Shown: positions 48,101 to 53,639 of the stretch, piece by piece
How the letters are laid out: every line of letters begins with the position of its first letter
Numbering within the stretch: position 1 is the first letter of the stretch
NCBI GenBank assembly: GCA_037179385.1
Contig: CM074179.1
Location: 69,583,806 to 69,647,805, forward strand
Direction: 5' to 3'
DNA: 64,000 bases
DNA from: Holothuria scabra
Taxonomy: Eukaryota > Echinodermata > Holothuroidea > Aspidochirotida > Holothuriidae
Notes under the pieces: generated by a model
The model's database searches: none
Told to the model about the DNA's origin: nothing
Seen by the model: the letters and a program-made list of their open reading frames with translations, nothing else
Translations under genes and position numbers: made by a program

Positions 48101-50549
48101 CTGGTGCAAAAAACAATCAGAAACTGTAGATCAAAGTTCGTAAATTTAATTTTGGTTTTCAACTCAAATATCTACATCTCTGTTTCAAATTTTAAAAGCA
48201 TTTGGATTGTTAGTGGAATGAAAGATATCACTTGTCATTAATTGAAGTCATTGCTGCAAAGTTTTGAAGGATTTGTGGTGAGAGTTGAAAAAGGTTTATA
48301 TTAATGTTTCACATTTTTTCTTCTCTTCCAGCCAAATGTGAAAGAACTTGATGCTTTGATGGACAAGAACAGAGCCATTAGTACCCCAGATAAGACCATC
48401 ATGGATGTTACCTTCCAGGCACCAGTAGACCTGAGTGTCATACCACTAGATTCACCATCATTGGTACCATCATCACTACCTATAAGGGTTTACAGTGATC
48501 AGGATCCTAGAAAAGGTAAAATATTGAGGATTGATTTGTGTGGTGAAGTCTGTTGGCCATTGCTGTGGCACTGAATTTGTTTTCTTTGCTGTCTAATATG
48601 TAAGCAGGAGGCAGGATGGTCACTCAGACAAAAAGTGATTCATATTATCATGCCATATAGGGCATTTTATCATGTTTTGGTTGTCAAGGCCACCTGAAAT
48701 GGAATTAAGTGGCCATCATCAGAAATATTTACATGGAAAGATGGACTTTTAAAATGATTTGACCCAAGTTATCCATTGTTAATCAACACTCAATTAATTG
48801 ATAAAAGACACTTGAAGCATTGGTATTTCATTAGCAGTTTAAATGGTGGAATGGACAAGGTCTGCTTTAAAAAATAGTAAACATTGATATCATTCTTAAG
48901 GTACTGTAAAATTATTAGATAAGAAATTTGGATGTGATATATATTCAGGTTTAACAAAGGAATACTTGTACAGTATGCAACCATTATCAACATTGTTCAT
49001 ATTGCAGGGGCAATGGGATATGGTCAAATTTTGCGGCTGTTAAGCTTAAAACCCTGTGTACACTAGAGACATTTTAGGACACAAGTGTTGACACAAGTTG
49101 CCAAACCACCTCATGTCCAAAAAAGTTGCCAGTGTGCACAGGGTAGACACAAGAGGCAACATATGTTGCAACTTGTATCTGCGGCATGTGTCCAGTAAAC
49201 ACAGGCTTTAAGAGCAAAAAATATTGGCCAAATTTTTACAGATCTTTCTTTGGAAGATAATTTCTCTAAACTGAAAAAAGAAAAAAAATATGTTTGTTAC
49301 ATGTCACCATTCCTTTGTTACATGTCACCATTACTTTAAAATTAAGCAAGGGTTATTGCCTTTCTTTTTATAGCTCCAGGGACTAAGAGTTGGACTCCAC
49401 AGTTGGAAGATGAGGAGAATGCTGGTAGAGAAAATCTGATCTTGATGTTTTCACCTGATCATCCGTAAGTTAATATGCCTTAATAGTTTGTTCCTCTTGC
49501 TCTGGAAAATGATACTGCATGGGTCAGCTGTTTCTACCAGTATCTTTAAGAGAATTAAATTTTCATGATGTGTCATTAGTCAGCAACCCTACCAAGGGTG
49601 CATAAAATGGAGCAATCAAATTGAGATGATCTAAGCCTCTGAAAAGCAAAGTATGTAAAGATTCAAAGTGGTAGAAAGTTTGGCAGTTTGGCATTTTAAC
49701 ATAAAACTGCAGTCTGAGTTTAAATAATGACAAAATGGCTCACTTTTCAATGGCAGACTTTTCAATGTATTATGCAGCTGTAAACACCAAGAACATAACT
49801 ATTCCATTCAAGGAATATGCTAGAGGCTTCTGACTTGGAGTTGGTGAAACAGACAAAAATATACCCCATAATGTCCTCTTAACCCCTTTTTCAATAATAT
49901 TGCCCCCTTCCAACCTTGAGATAGTTAAAAAAATACTTCAAGGTGCAAAGAGTTATGTCATGTGGGAATTGGGAGGGACAGAGACAGTAAAATGCTTAAT
50001 TGTTGCTTGAGCAACTTCAGTCCTTTGGTTGACATACTACACTTTGGAAAGAGAGACTGATACTTGCAGAGGTGCCATCTCTCCTGATTTTCAGAGAGGC
50101 TCCCTTAAAATTGAAGGATTTCTGTCCATTCCAATTAGCAATTGTGACAACCTCCCTAATTCAAGAAAGTTTTTCCCTCATAAAGTTACATGTAATTACA
50201 AAAAAAAGCTTCCTGGTTCCCGTGTGAGACCTCCCTGATTTTTGGATGTAAATGCTGGCATCTCTGTCCTTGTCCATCGCTTCAGTACCATGTGGGCCCA
50301 GAAGTATGATTTGCATCTTACTCAAATTATACATTTTATTCTCTATTAACTGTTTTTCACAGCCCTCCTAAACCAAGAAAATGGAATGTGACAGTGAAAG
50401 GAGAAAGTTCTGCCTCCAGAAATGTCAGGGTGTCTTTAAGAAAGCTAAACCTGGAATCTAATAGACAGGCAGAGAGGATGGAAACACCAGACTCATCGGA
50501 AGATGAAGAGCCAAGAAAGAGAAGAAGTACTCGTCTAATGAAAACATAA
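4920..50549 (+). CDS. NCAPD3: Condensin-2 complex subunit D3, complete gene of 32 coding exons
   Basis: NCAPD3 is the HEAT-repeat subunit of condensin II, which binds the SMC2-SMC4/kleisin NCAPH2 core with NCAPG2 and compacts and individualises chromosomes from prophase on. Joining the exons 4920-4989 through 50363-50549 gives 1581 residues; the human protein is about 1500. All introns are GT-AG and all phases agree. Recognisable blocks in family order are: N-terminal [13 protein letters not shown] (residues 24-36); [10 protein letters not shown] (exon 3); a basic then acidic linker, KRKRP...[16 protein letters not shown] (exon 5); HEAT-rich centre (about 340-900); a Cnd1-type domain with [30 protein letters not shown] and [14 protein letters not shown] (about 930-1125); [11 protein letters not shown] (exon 25); and a disordered Ser/Thr-Pro-rich tail ending [11 protein letters not shown]. 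The start codon is the first ATG giving an open join to exon 2, but the N-terminus is poorly conserved and less certain. The gene spans 45.6 kb because its introns are full of repeats. No coding break was found. Confidence 0.95.
5000..5300. repeat. AGGCCTA/CCTAGG simple-motif cluster in intron 1
   Basis: Irregular runs of GGCCTAGGCCTA, TTAGGCCCTAGG and similar palindromic words, with further examples at 4794-4810. Such motifs are frequent in echinoderm and other marine invertebrate genomes. No function is implied. Confidence 0.55.
6340..6752 (+). mobile_element. Truncated non-LTR retrotransposon 3' end (CR1/L2-like)
   Basis: Conceptual translation in shifting frames gives [24 protein letters not shown] and then [19 protein letters not shown] and [17 protein letters not shown]. 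This is the typical C-terminal end of CR1/L2-type reverse transcriptases. It is followed by a short UTR and an (ATT)n tail at about 6719-6752. It is 5'-truncated, frameshifted and lies about 100 bp before exon 2. Confidence 0.8.
6859..7014 (+). CDS. NCAPD3: NCAPD3 exon 2
   Basis: Acceptor TGTGATAG, donor AAAG|GTGAGA, phase 1 at both ends, residues 24-75. [16 protein letters not shown] is the conserved N-terminal signature shared with vertebrate NCAPD3. Confidence 0.95.
7291..7622 (-). mobile_element. tRNA-derived SINE, minus strand
   Basis: Read on the minus strand it starts TGCATGGTCAAGTGGTTAGAGC, an A-box-like region (in two overlapping parts), and continues to GAGTTTGAGTCCTGG, a B-box-like region. 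The 3' part has CTGGCCAGCTAGACTTGAACC and GGTTGGAAACTGGGCCGT. Related copies are at 11990-12195 (+) and 40755-40925 (+). Confidence 0.75.
8320..8640 (+). mobile_element. SINE 3' region split by a MITE
   Basis: 8320-8366 ends GGTCAGCTTGACTTGAACC and 8592-8640 resumes with ACACTGGGCAGTAAAACTCC. Both halves align with the uninterrupted copy at 9369-9450 (CTTGAACCAGTTGGTTGG, AAACTGGGCAATAAAACTC). The interruption is the element at 8367-8591. Confidence 0.65.
8367..8591. mobile_element. 225-bp MITE with 14-bp terminal inverted repeats
   Basis: The ends are CCAATAGAGGCTTT and its exact reverse complement. The similarity extends inward (ACGTCA and GGCGGCCATG-type blocks). No coding sequence. The target duplication is not clear. 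It sits inside a SINE. Confidence 0.75.
8705..8770. repeat. A-rich low-complexity tract
   Basis: AAAAACAAAAAGAGG-like purine/A-rich sequence in intron 2, possibly a decayed retroposon tail. Confidence 0.6.
9369..9450 (+). mobile_element. SINE 3' fragment
   Basis: CTTGAACCAGTTGGTTGG followed by AAACTGGGCAATAAAACTC matches the 3' half of the SINE family seen at 11990-12195 and 8320-8640. It provides the empty-site reference for the MITE at 8367. Confidence 0.6.
9574..9735 (+). CDS. NCAPD3: NCAPD3 exon 3
   Basis: Acceptor AACCCCTCAG, donor CCAG|GTGGGT. Residues 76-129 include [18 protein letters not shown] and [12 protein letters not shown], first alpha-helical HEAT-like segment. Confidence 0.95.
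10169..10246 (+). CDS. NCAPD3: NCAPD3 exon 4
   Basis: Acceptor TTTTTGCAG, donor ATAG|GTAAGT. Residues 130-155, [19 protein letters not shown], matching the family 'FHPVLFDK' block. Confidence 0.95.
10364..10474. repeat. Near-perfect 110-bp palindrome (MITE-like)
   Basis: GGCCGTTCCACAAAGAGTTA at the left is mirrored by TAACTCTTTGTGGAACGGGC at the right. The arms continue through CGCACAATCTTAAGT and ACTTAAGATCGTGCG, leaving a central loop of about 30 bases. In RNA this would form a long hairpin. It lies in intron 4, about 118 bp after the exon 4 donor. Confidence 0.85.
11990..12195 (+). mobile_element. tRNA-derived SINE
   Basis: GTATGGTCCAGTGGTTGCAG (A-box-like) and GGGAGTTTGAGTCCTGGCCC (B-box-like) precede GACTTGGAAACTGGGCC and ACAAAACTCCATCTCACTTA. 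It is the fullest copy of the family in the window and ends less than 40 bp from the exon 5 acceptor. Confidence 0.75.
12232..12437 (+). CDS. NCAPD3: NCAPD3 exon 5
   Basis: Acceptor TTCAATCAG, donor AAG|GTTAGT, ends in phase 0. Residues 156-224 form a charged linker: basic KRKRPHS with a possible nuclear localisation signal, then the acidic [14 protein letters not shown], then the helix [19 protein letters not shown] ends less than 40 bp before the acceptor. Confidence 0.93.
13081..13211 (+). CDS. NCAPD3: NCAPD3 exon 6
   Basis: Acceptor CAATTGACAG, donor ACAG|GTAACA. Residues 225-267, [19 protein letters not shown] onward. Ends in phase 2. Confidence 0.94.
13951..14053 (+). CDS. NCAPD3: NCAPD3 exon 7
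   Basis: Acceptor TAATTTTCAG, donor CTG|GTGAGT. Residues 268-302, with [19 protein letters not shown]. Phase 2 to 0. Confidence 0.92.
14340..14578. repeat. Copy of dispersed repeat family C
   Basis: GACCCATTAAGAACTC to TTGAATTTCATGATCCAACT and CAATCAGCTGCTTCAA aligns with 44470-44670 and, reversed, with 32300-32560 inside a hAT-like element. It runs up to the exon 8 acceptor. Confidence 0.5.
14580..14698 (+). CDS. NCAPD3: NCAPD3 exon 8
   Basis: Acceptor CTTTTCCAG, donor TTTG|GTGAGT. Residues 303-341, [19 protein letters not shown] then [16 protein letters not shown]. The next intron carries the 22-bp minisatellite. Confidence 0.94.
15053..16960. repeat. 22-bp minisatellite, about 86 copies, in intron 8
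   Basis: The unit is TTCCCCATTTCTTTGTCTCC plus CC, with recurrent variants: CATTCC for CATTTC, TGCCC for TCCCC, and 21- or 20-base units lacking one or two C. The unit holds no stop in any frame on either strand and its length is not a multiple of three. All six frames are therefore open for about 1.9 kb, giving spurious proteins of 629-719 residues. The array is surrounded by intron, between exons 8 and 9. Confidence 0.97.
17460..17658 (+). CDS. NCAPD3: NCAPD3 exon 9
   Basis: Acceptor TTTTTTGTAG, donor AAG|GTGAGA. Residues 342-408, [20 protein letters not shown], closely matching the vertebrate RILLQHICAKVVDKSEYR block. Confidence 0.97.
18770..18839 (+). CDS. NCAPD3: NCAPD3 exon 10
   Basis: Acceptor TCTCATCAG, donor AATG|GTAAGC. 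Residues 409-431, [18 protein letters not shown]. Phase 0 to 1. Confidence 0.94.
19193..19404 (+). CDS. NCAPD3: NCAPD3 exon 11
   Basis: Acceptor TTCCCTCCAG, donor AAA|GTAAGA. Residues 432-502 include [20 protein letters not shown], the conserved HEAT helix 'RCLDKAPTVRSKAL'. A hAT-like insertion starts only 20 bp past the donor. Confidence 0.96.
19425..19697. mobile_element. 273-bp hAT-type nonautonomous element
   Basis: Left end CAGGGTTGTAACTAGCC; right end GTAGCTACAACCCTG. The 8-bp flanks are ATTGGGAG (19417-19424) and ATTGGCAG (19698-19705), with one mismatch. CAGGG ends plus an 8-bp duplication fit the hAT superfamily. It is inserted 20 bp downstream of the exon 11 donor. Confidence 0.8.
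20136..20280 (+). CDS. NCAPD3: NCAPD3 exon 12
   Basis: Acceptor TTTATTCAAG, donor CAAG|GTTGGT. Residues 503-550 are a Ser/Gly-rich loop ([20 protein letters not shown]). The donor is weak, but it is required by the phase-1 join to exon 13. A TTAA-flanked element begins 48 bp further on. Confidence 0.88.
20928..21034 (-). pseudogene. Exon-like segment inside the TTAA element, minus strand
   Basis: On the minus strand a polypyrimidine tract and CTGAATACTCAG precede 107 open bases, then CTC|GTAAGTTG. The 35 full codons read [20 protein letters not shown] then [15 protein letters not shown], which looks like real protein. I do not recognise the family. It does not belong to NCAPD3. It may be a captured host exon or a remnant of the element's own gene. 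Confidence 0.4.
21109..21198 (+). pseudogene. Short ATG segment encoding a hydrophobic N-terminus, inside the TTAA element
   Basis: It encodes [18 protein letters not shown] then [11 protein letters not shown] and a stop. A donor-like GA|GTGAGC overlaps the last codon, so it could be a first exon with a signal anchor. No downstream partner was found, and it lies on the opposite strand to the segment at 20928-21034. Low confidence. Confidence 0.25.
22427..22995 (-). mobile_element. Truncated non-LTR retrotransposon 3' end, minus strand
   Basis: A 107-residue frame (22666-22989) contains [37 protein letters not shown] and [19 protein letters not shown]. This is the usual C-terminal sequence of LINE reverse transcriptase proteins. 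The 3' UTR ends GGGCTTAATAAAGTGGTATC then a short TCTATCTGTC tail. It is 5'-truncated and sits in intron 12. Confidence 0.85.
23358..23440 (+). CDS. NCAPD3: NCAPD3 exon 13
   Basis: Acceptor TTGTCTACAG, donor CAG|GTAAAG. Residues 551-578, [15 protein letters not shown], the family 'IRDEKTNVRKSALQ' HEAT motif. Confidence 0.96.
23877..24040 (+). CDS. NCAPD3: NCAPD3 exon 14
   Basis: Acceptor TATATTCAG, donor AGAG|GTAAAG. Residues 579-632, [18 protein letters not shown], matching 'CRDPAVSVRKQALQSL' of vertebrate NCAPD3. Confidence 0.97.
24839..25027 (+). CDS. NCAPD3: NCAPD3 exon 15
   Basis: Acceptor CTGATGTAG, donor CTAG|GTAATA. Residues 633-695, [20 protein letters not shown] then [15 protein letters not shown], a HEAT pair conserved in the family. 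Confidence 0.95.
25554..25656 (+). CDS. NCAPD3: NCAPD3 exon 16
   Basis: Acceptor TTCATTTTAG, donor GAG|GTGAAT. Residues 696-730, [18 protein letters not shown]. The following intron is 4.1 kb and holds the triple-nested repeat. Confidence 0.94.
26600..26652. repeat. Left end of family A copy, cut off by a hAT-like insertion
   Basis: GGGATTGAAGTGTACC here joins GTGTACCTCAAGTCAAAA at 28674 once the insertion is removed. The joined sequence matches TTTGAAGTGTGTCTCAAGTC at 31518. Confidence 0.6.
26653..28673. mobile_element. 2.0-kb nonautonomous hAT-type element
   Basis: Ends CAGGGCTGGAATTAA and TTAATTCCAGCCCTG; GTGTACC is duplicated at 26646-26652 and 28674-28680 (7 bp seen of an expected 8). 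Both subterminal regions hold several copies of GGGCACCACGGCCAT-like words, in opposite orientations relative to the ends. This resembles transposase-binding repeats. No transposase frame is apparent. Confidence 0.8.
28674..29640. repeat. Family A palindromic element, interrupted at its centre
   Basis: Left arm 28674-28987 (TCTTCATAGGATATTTCTGA, ATGTTGAAGTTTATTCACTC) is mirrored by right arm 29364-29640 (AAATTTCAGCATTTTATATC, TCCTATGAAGACTGGAGTTG). The centre holds a separate inverted-repeat element at 28988-29363. Confidence 0.75.
28988..29363. mobile_element. ~376-bp MITE nested in family A
   Basis: The ends TGTGGTCTCACGTACCCC and GGGGTTGGTGAAACC are imperfect inverted repeats. Flanks AAGCCCTCT and AAGCCTTCT look like a 9-bp (or 8-bp) target duplication with one change. 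The uninterrupted version of this junction is at about 53880 (AAGCCCTCCATGCACAACAT). Confidence 0.65.
29770..30033 (+). CDS. NCAPD3: NCAPD3 exon 17
   Basis: Acceptor CTCATAATAG, donor AAG|GTAATG. Residues 731-818, [19 protein letters not shown] and [16 protein letters not shown]. The longest exon at 264 bp. Confidence 0.96.
30085..30140. repeat. (GATAAT)n-type simple repeat
   Basis: AATAATGATAATGATAATG run in intron 17, about 50 bp after the exon 17 donor. Confidence 0.8.
30632..30890 (+). CDS. NCAPD3: NCAPD3 exon 18
   Basis: Acceptor TTCCCTTAG, donor AGTG|GTAAGG. Residues 819-904, [19 protein letters not shown] and [11 protein letters not shown], matching 'LLVKYIFTLGDIAQLCP' and 'RIFLLIQSVLA'. 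Confidence 0.97.
31513..31883. repeat. Family A left arm
   Basis: TTTGAAGTGTGTCTCAAGTC, TCTTCATAGGACATTCCTGA and ATTAATTAAGCCCTCT match the copies at 1105 and 28674. The arm is cut at 31883 by a hAT-like element. Confidence 0.75.
31884..33313. mobile_element. 1430-bp nonautonomous hAT-type element
   Basis: The left end is CAGGGTTGGCAGTTTTTGCC and the right end is CGGCAAAAACCCAACCCTG. A perfect 8-bp duplication CTGTGCAA lies at 31876-31883 and 33314-33321. Subterminal GGTTTTTACC/GGTAAAAACC words are repeated near both ends. No transposase frame is visible. Part of the interior (32300-32560) belongs to family C, in reverse. Confidence 0.9.
33322..33600. repeat. Family A right arm
   Basis: Continues from the hAT-like element with CATGCTATGAGAGCAAACAG, then AACTTCAACATTTTATATCT and TGATGTGAAGATGGGAGTTG, ending AACTTGAGGTACAG. 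It is the reverse complement of the left arm. Confidence 0.75.
33983..34235 (+). CDS. NCAPD3: NCAPD3 exon 19 (start of Cnd1-type domain)
   Basis: Acceptor TTCTCTTCCAG, donor TCAG|GTGAGG. Residues 905-988 with [19 protein letters not shown] and [17 protein letters not shown]. The last 16 exon bases and the donor are the seed of a 72-bp tandem repeat in the intron. Confidence 0.96.
34220..34850. repeat. 72-bp minisatellite duplicating the exon 19 end and its splice donor
   Basis: Each unit contains TGTGTATCAG|GTGAGGGTC, the last exon bases and the 5' splice site of exon 19. Donor-like GT positions are 34236 (true), 34308, 34380, 34452, 34524 and 34596 at exact 72-bp steps, then about 34673 and 34737 in diverged units. 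Reading from the exon into the first unit meets TGA at 34237-34239. Confidence 0.93.
35030..35170. repeat. Two copies of a ~68-bp repeat
   Basis: GGTGTGGCATTAGTGAAGAG and CTCTGATAGGGGGATAGAGG occur twice in tandem in intron 19, downstream of the 72-bp array and within a longer GT/GG-rich region (34850-35330). Confidence 0.85.
35968..36076 (+). CDS. NCAPD3: NCAPD3 exon 20
   Basis: Acceptor CATCCACAG, donor CTG|GTAATA. Residues 989-1025, [19 protein letters not shown] and [14 protein letters not shown], highly conserved Cnd1 core. Confidence 0.97.
36166..36525. repeat. 22-bp minisatellite in intron 20
   Basis: About 16 units of CCCCTAACCCAACGACTTAA plus TT. Variants include CTAATCC, TTCTCC, TTCACC and AACAACTT. 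The embedded CCCTAACCC resembles a telomere word, but the unit is not telomeric. Confidence 0.95.
36794..37068 (+). mobile_element. ~275-bp hAT-type MITE, copy 1
   Basis: Ends CAGACTTCGACAAATC and AATTTGTCGAACCCTG. Interior motifs include CCGGGACAAGTAAAAAATCA and TGCGGGCAAGTAGATTGAG. The flanks TTCCAT and ATCCAT are a poor duplication. An inverted copy lies at 38337-38584. Confidence 0.8.
37154..37238 (+). CDS. NCAPD3: NCAPD3 exon 21
   Basis: Acceptor TTAACCATAG, donor TTTG|GTAAGT. Residues 1026-1053, [19 protein letters not shown]. Lies between two inverted hAT-type elements together with exon 22. Confidence 0.97.
37972..38076 (+). CDS. NCAPD3: NCAPD3 exon 22
   Basis: Acceptor TCTTTAAACAG, donor GCA|GTAAGT. 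Residues 1054-1088, [20 protein letters not shown] then HFNSYEKH. Phase 1 to 1. Confidence 0.97.
38337..38584 (-). mobile_element. ~248-bp hAT-type MITE, copy 2, inverted
   Basis: This is the reverse complement of 36794-37068 along nearly its whole length (CTCAATCTACTTGCCCGCAT, GATTTTTTACTTGTCGGGCG). Flanks ACCATTCT and TCCATTCT fit an 8-bp duplication with one change. Confidence 0.8.
39647..39801 (+). CDS. NCAPD3: NCAPD3 exon 23
   Basis: Acceptor ATCTTTGTAG, donor GAT|GTGAGT. Residues 1089-1140, [18 protein letters not shown] and [18 protein letters not shown], matching 'YNKFPQSEREKRLFSLKG'. Confidence 0.97.
40609..40698 (+). CDS. NCAPD3: NCAPD3 exon 24
   Basis: Acceptor TTATCTATAG, donor AAG|GTAAGT. 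Residues 1141-1170, [20 protein letters not shown]. Phase 0 both ends. Confidence 0.96.
40755..40925 (+). mobile_element. SINE fragment
   Basis: CATGGTCAAGTGGTTAGAGC and GAGATTTGACACCCGG resemble the A and B box regions of the SINE at 7291-7622. It sits in intron 24, starting about 57 bp after the exon 24 donor. Confidence 0.65.
41125..41298 (+). CDS. NCAPD3: NCAPD3 exon 25
   Basis: Acceptor GTTTTGCAG, donor ATG|GTAGGT. Residues 1171-1228, [12 protein letters not shown] and [19 protein letters not shown], matching '[20 protein letters not shown]'. Confidence 0.97.
42327..42411 (+). CDS. NCAPD3: NCAPD3 exon 26
   Basis: Acceptor TTCTTTTGCAG, donor AAAG|GTAGGT. Residues 1229-1256, [20 protein letters not shown], matching '[21 protein letters not shown]'. 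Confidence 0.96.
42956..43134 (+). CDS. NCAPD3: NCAPD3 exon 27
   Basis: Acceptor CATCAATCAG, donor AGG|GTAAGA. Residues 1257-1316: [20 protein letters not shown], then a Glu/Ala/Gln-rich coiled stretch, then [12 protein letters not shown]. The last ~27 exon bases and the donor are repeated seven more times downstream at ~83-bp spacing. Confidence 0.95.
43108..43740. repeat. ~83-bp minisatellite duplicating the exon 27 end and its splice donor
   Basis: Units contain TCTACCCCAGCCCCACC, AACAGCTAGG|GTAAGAACC and TCAGTAGAAACTGAAAACAA. The donor-bearing TAGNGTAAG word is at 43131 (true donor), 43213, 43295, 43377, 43461, 43545, 43628 and 43712. In-frame read-through stops at TGA near 43186. Confidence 0.93.
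44340..44670. repeat. Copy of dispersed repeat family C
   Basis: AAAGTGTCTGGTCATGAATT and GGTTTGACCATTTGTCCTTG align with 14400-14578 and the reverse of 32300-32560. In intron 27. Confidence 0.55.
45321..45460 (+). CDS. NCAPD3: NCAPD3 exon 28 (TP-rich)
   Basis: Acceptor TTTTACTATAG, donor GAAG|GTGGGT. Residues 1317-1362 hold seven Thr-Pro and one Ser-Pro in 46 residues ([17 protein letters not shown] and on), a likely disordered mitotic-kinase target region. Confidence 0.93.
46544..46739 (+). CDS. NCAPD3: NCAPD3 exon 29
   Basis: Acceptor TATTTCACAG, donor AAG|GTATAT. Residues 1363-1428, [20 protein letters not shown], then a low-complexity Lys/Pro linker. Resembles the vertebrate 'IAILNSVKKAVESK' segment. 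Confidence 0.92.
47745..47850. repeat. Three tandem copies of a 36-bp repeat
   Basis: TTAACATAGATATACTAACA and TGTAGTGTGCAATG are repeated three times in intron 29. Confidence 0.9.
48332..48515 (+). CDS. NCAPD3: NCAPD3 exon 30 (conserved STP[D/E]K motif)
   Basis: Acceptor TTCTCTTCCAG, donor AAAG|GTAAAA. Residues 1429-1489. [15 protein letters not shown] aligns with the vertebrate RAISTPEKSISDVTF tail motif; the Thr-Pro is residue 1446. Confidence 0.96.
49374..49464 (+). CDS. NCAPD3: NCAPD3 exon 31
   Basis: Acceptor CTTTTTATAG, donor ATCC|GTAAGT. Residues 1490-1519, [20 protein letters not shown]. Confidence 0.92.
50363..50549 (+). CDS. NCAPD3: NCAPD3 exon 32 (stop)
   Basis: Acceptor TTTTTCACAG. 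Residues 1520-1581: [27 protein letters not shown] and the basic end [11 protein letters not shown] before TAA at 50547-50549. Similar to the vertebrate end 'QWNV...RRSLRKTPLK'. Confidence 0.95.
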
Positions 50550-53400
50550 ATATTTTCAGATTTTTTTCCATGTCATCTGTCTAATTTATCATGTGAAAGC
50601 TTGTGAAGCTTCAAGATATGTATCTTGTTTCGGAGTACAAAAAAGGCTTGTAAAATGTATCAGTAAACTTTGTTCATCGCATACAATCATTAATTACCCT
50701 CTTTTATAAATTTTCCTTTGTACTTCAGGGTTTGCACAAGCAGATTTTGGCTTGATCAAGGGTGTTAGCTAAAATTTATCTCGAGAAAGTGGGGCTGAAA
50801 AGTCGAAGCACAATGAAAGTAACTTAAAGAAAATTGACACAAATGAAGTATAATATTGGATTTTTGTATGTTTTAATTGGAATATGTGACTACTCATACC
50901 AGTTACAACTGGTGTAGTTTAAGTTTATTAGGAAAAAATAAAAACAGTAACCTCAAATTAGAGAACATTAAACAGTCAGAGAAAGTTGGAATGTAATCAT
51001 GAAACTCAAAAATAGGTAAAAGTCCTTCAAATTAAAACCCAAATCTGCTACATATGTATATAAGGTTGGGCGGTTTACCGGTATTGACGTGAATACCGCT
51101 ACTAGAGTTACAGGTTATTTAAAATACCAAAGATATTTGGTGTGGTACTAATGCCACGTCTTAAAAAAATTACTGGTACACCAAAACAAATACTGATACT
51201 CATTTTAAAACATTATTTTAAAGAAAATAACTGTGTTAGGATGTGTGGATGAGTAATTAATTTGACAAAACCATCAATACCCTGGTAGAAACTGAAATGA
51301 AATTATCTTACTCATACATACAGCTGCATTAATGTACAGGATTACCAGGTGAAGTGAGCGGCTTAGGCTACTTCCTGCACGACTTTCTTACCCATAAGTT
51401 GAGAACTGATACTATCCACAATACTGGTTCTGTGTGCTTTGTGGAAGCGGTACCGATATTTCACAGTACCGCCCAACCCTATAAGTACAGTTTGTGGCAA
51501 AAATTCAGTTCCTGTCAAATTTTGATAATAAGAAGTTTCTTAGCTACAACTTTCTTTTGTAAGGTATAGTGAAGGTCATTTATCAGGAGTGTAATTTACT
51601 TTGTAATGCAAGAGTACTGGTAAAAAGGTATGTACAGCATATGTTTCTAATTCAGCAAATTTGTGAACTTTTCAGGACATAAAGAGCGTGTATAATTTGC
51701 TGGGAGAAATATTATTCGCTTCTATCTTCAACATAATTTATAGCAGGGGCTTCCAAATTTCTATAGTCATGACGTGATGTTTGGAACAGCTTTGTGATCT
51801 TGACGGATACTTCAACAGGCCTTACTAGAATTCAAGTTATATATCTATGTAAATGGTTTATAAGCTGATGCAAATGGTGGGCATTGTGGAAGTTTCTCTG
51901 CCTTTGTGTTGGCAGGTGTGCATATGAAAGTGTCAAAGGAGACAAGCCTTAAAAGAAGGATTTAAAATCTCATCAAATTTTGATATGTTTAATGTTTGTT
52001 TTTGGCATTGAGGTTAAATTTGCATTGAAATCCGATGTATGATTGTCCAGATATTAGCAGGTAAAGTTGTCATATTTTCAATAAAAAGTGCACAAGCACA
52101 TATGACATCATGTCCTGACATTAACAGACAGTCTTCTGTTTTCTTTAAAATTTACAGCCAGTTTCATCCTCGACAATCTCATATTATCAGAATGTGATTG
52201 CATAGTTGCATAAGAACTTTATAAACTTTTCATTTTTCACAGAGAGGTCATGTTTCTCTTAACAATTATCTGAATATCAAAATGAATAGAAAAAAAAAAT
52301 TCATTATCAATGTTAGGGAATGATAAAACTTCTGCTGCCCATGAGGTCACTTTAGAACACAAATCTACTGACTTCATTTATTGATAGGACAAGATATAAA
52401 TGACCAATTTGAATGGAAGTTTCACAGCACTCTCTAGATTTGGTTCCTCTTCCACATGTGAAACAAAATTTTTGCTTAAACTTCCCATTTACGACACACA
52501 TAGGGGAGTTTTATGTGGCAAGATCCTGAAATTGTGAATTTTTTAAATAAAAGTGTATGGCATCACAAAAGAATAGAGCAATTCAGTGGAACTAACATAA
52601 TGCAACATTAACATTCACATTATATTAACATTATGTGTTATGCTAATATCATGCTGTATAACGATTTTGTAATTTAGACAAATCCACCAGGTAGCCTCCA
52701 TGTGTTGAAGAACGTCTGAACAAGGGGATCTATTCCAGTGAAAGGCTAAATTTGAATTAGAATGCTCTTCACGAATTTTTCAGTTATCTGTCAAGGGTCA
52801 TTAACGATATGATTGTTTGGTACCATCTAGTGTAAGGCCCAAGACACTATGTCTTTGTTGAAAAAAGAAAATGATTAGTACCAAGGGAGATTGCCTTTGG
52901 GTTTGCAATTGATGCTCAATGCAGCAGCTTTGTTTGCATGCAATGACCAGAAAGCTAAATTGATGAGATGATTCTTATCCTTTTTAGGAAGGTGACGTGC
53001 TAAGTTGACTCTTTCTTTAAGTTGTTATTTTAGTGGACCATGCAAGTGATGTTTATATTACTATCAAAATATCTATCTTTAAGTGGAAGCTTTTGAGTTT
53101 ATTTGGTGACTTCATGGAGGGGCATAGGCATGTAATTATTTCTTTATCATCTTTCATAATAAAATGATTTCTCTTGCTGTGTTTTATTTAATGTTGAATC
53201 ATCATTTGTAAGTTTTCATTTGTTATACCTGATACTTTTCGTCACTCATGGCCAATAGCAAAAAGAATCAATGCAATTTCTTAACAGTTCCTTTACATAC
53301 TCATGTTACACTATCGTAGTGCATATATGCAAAAGAATTTGTTCTTTAATATTTGCTTACCTAGCTTGATCCTGTATTGTAATCTGAATAAAATAGATAA
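50550..53400 (+). other. NCAPD3 3' UTR and downstream flank
   Basis: No conserved coding sequence. Several AATAAA-like words occur (about 50936, 53157, 53387), none decisive, so the 3' end of the transcript is not set. The TIR element at 51064-51480 lies within. Confidence 0.5.
51064..51480. mobile_element. ~417-bp terminal-inverted-repeat element
   Basis: AGGTTGGGCGGTTTACCGGT at the left matches the reverse of TATTTCACAGTACCGCCCAACC at the right (in parts). TATAAG flanks both ends. The AGGTTGGGCGG...CCGCCCAACCCT ends suggest a hAT-type MITE with decayed tips. Confidence 0.65.
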
Positions 53401-53639
53401 AACTAGTTTATTCAAAATAGAGCCCAATAGAATGATTCATGTAAACAATGGATGAGTAATGCCATATACGGATTGGCGTGTGTTATTGTCATGCCCTTTG
53501 ATCCACAGTAAGAATCTGTTGTTTAAAATACAAAAGAAGTTTTCATCACAGATGCTTCACACTTTTGCTTCATTTTCTTCCTTTTTTAGTGACTATTTAA
53601 GTATACCAAACGTAAAATTTCAAAAATATATATCAGAGC

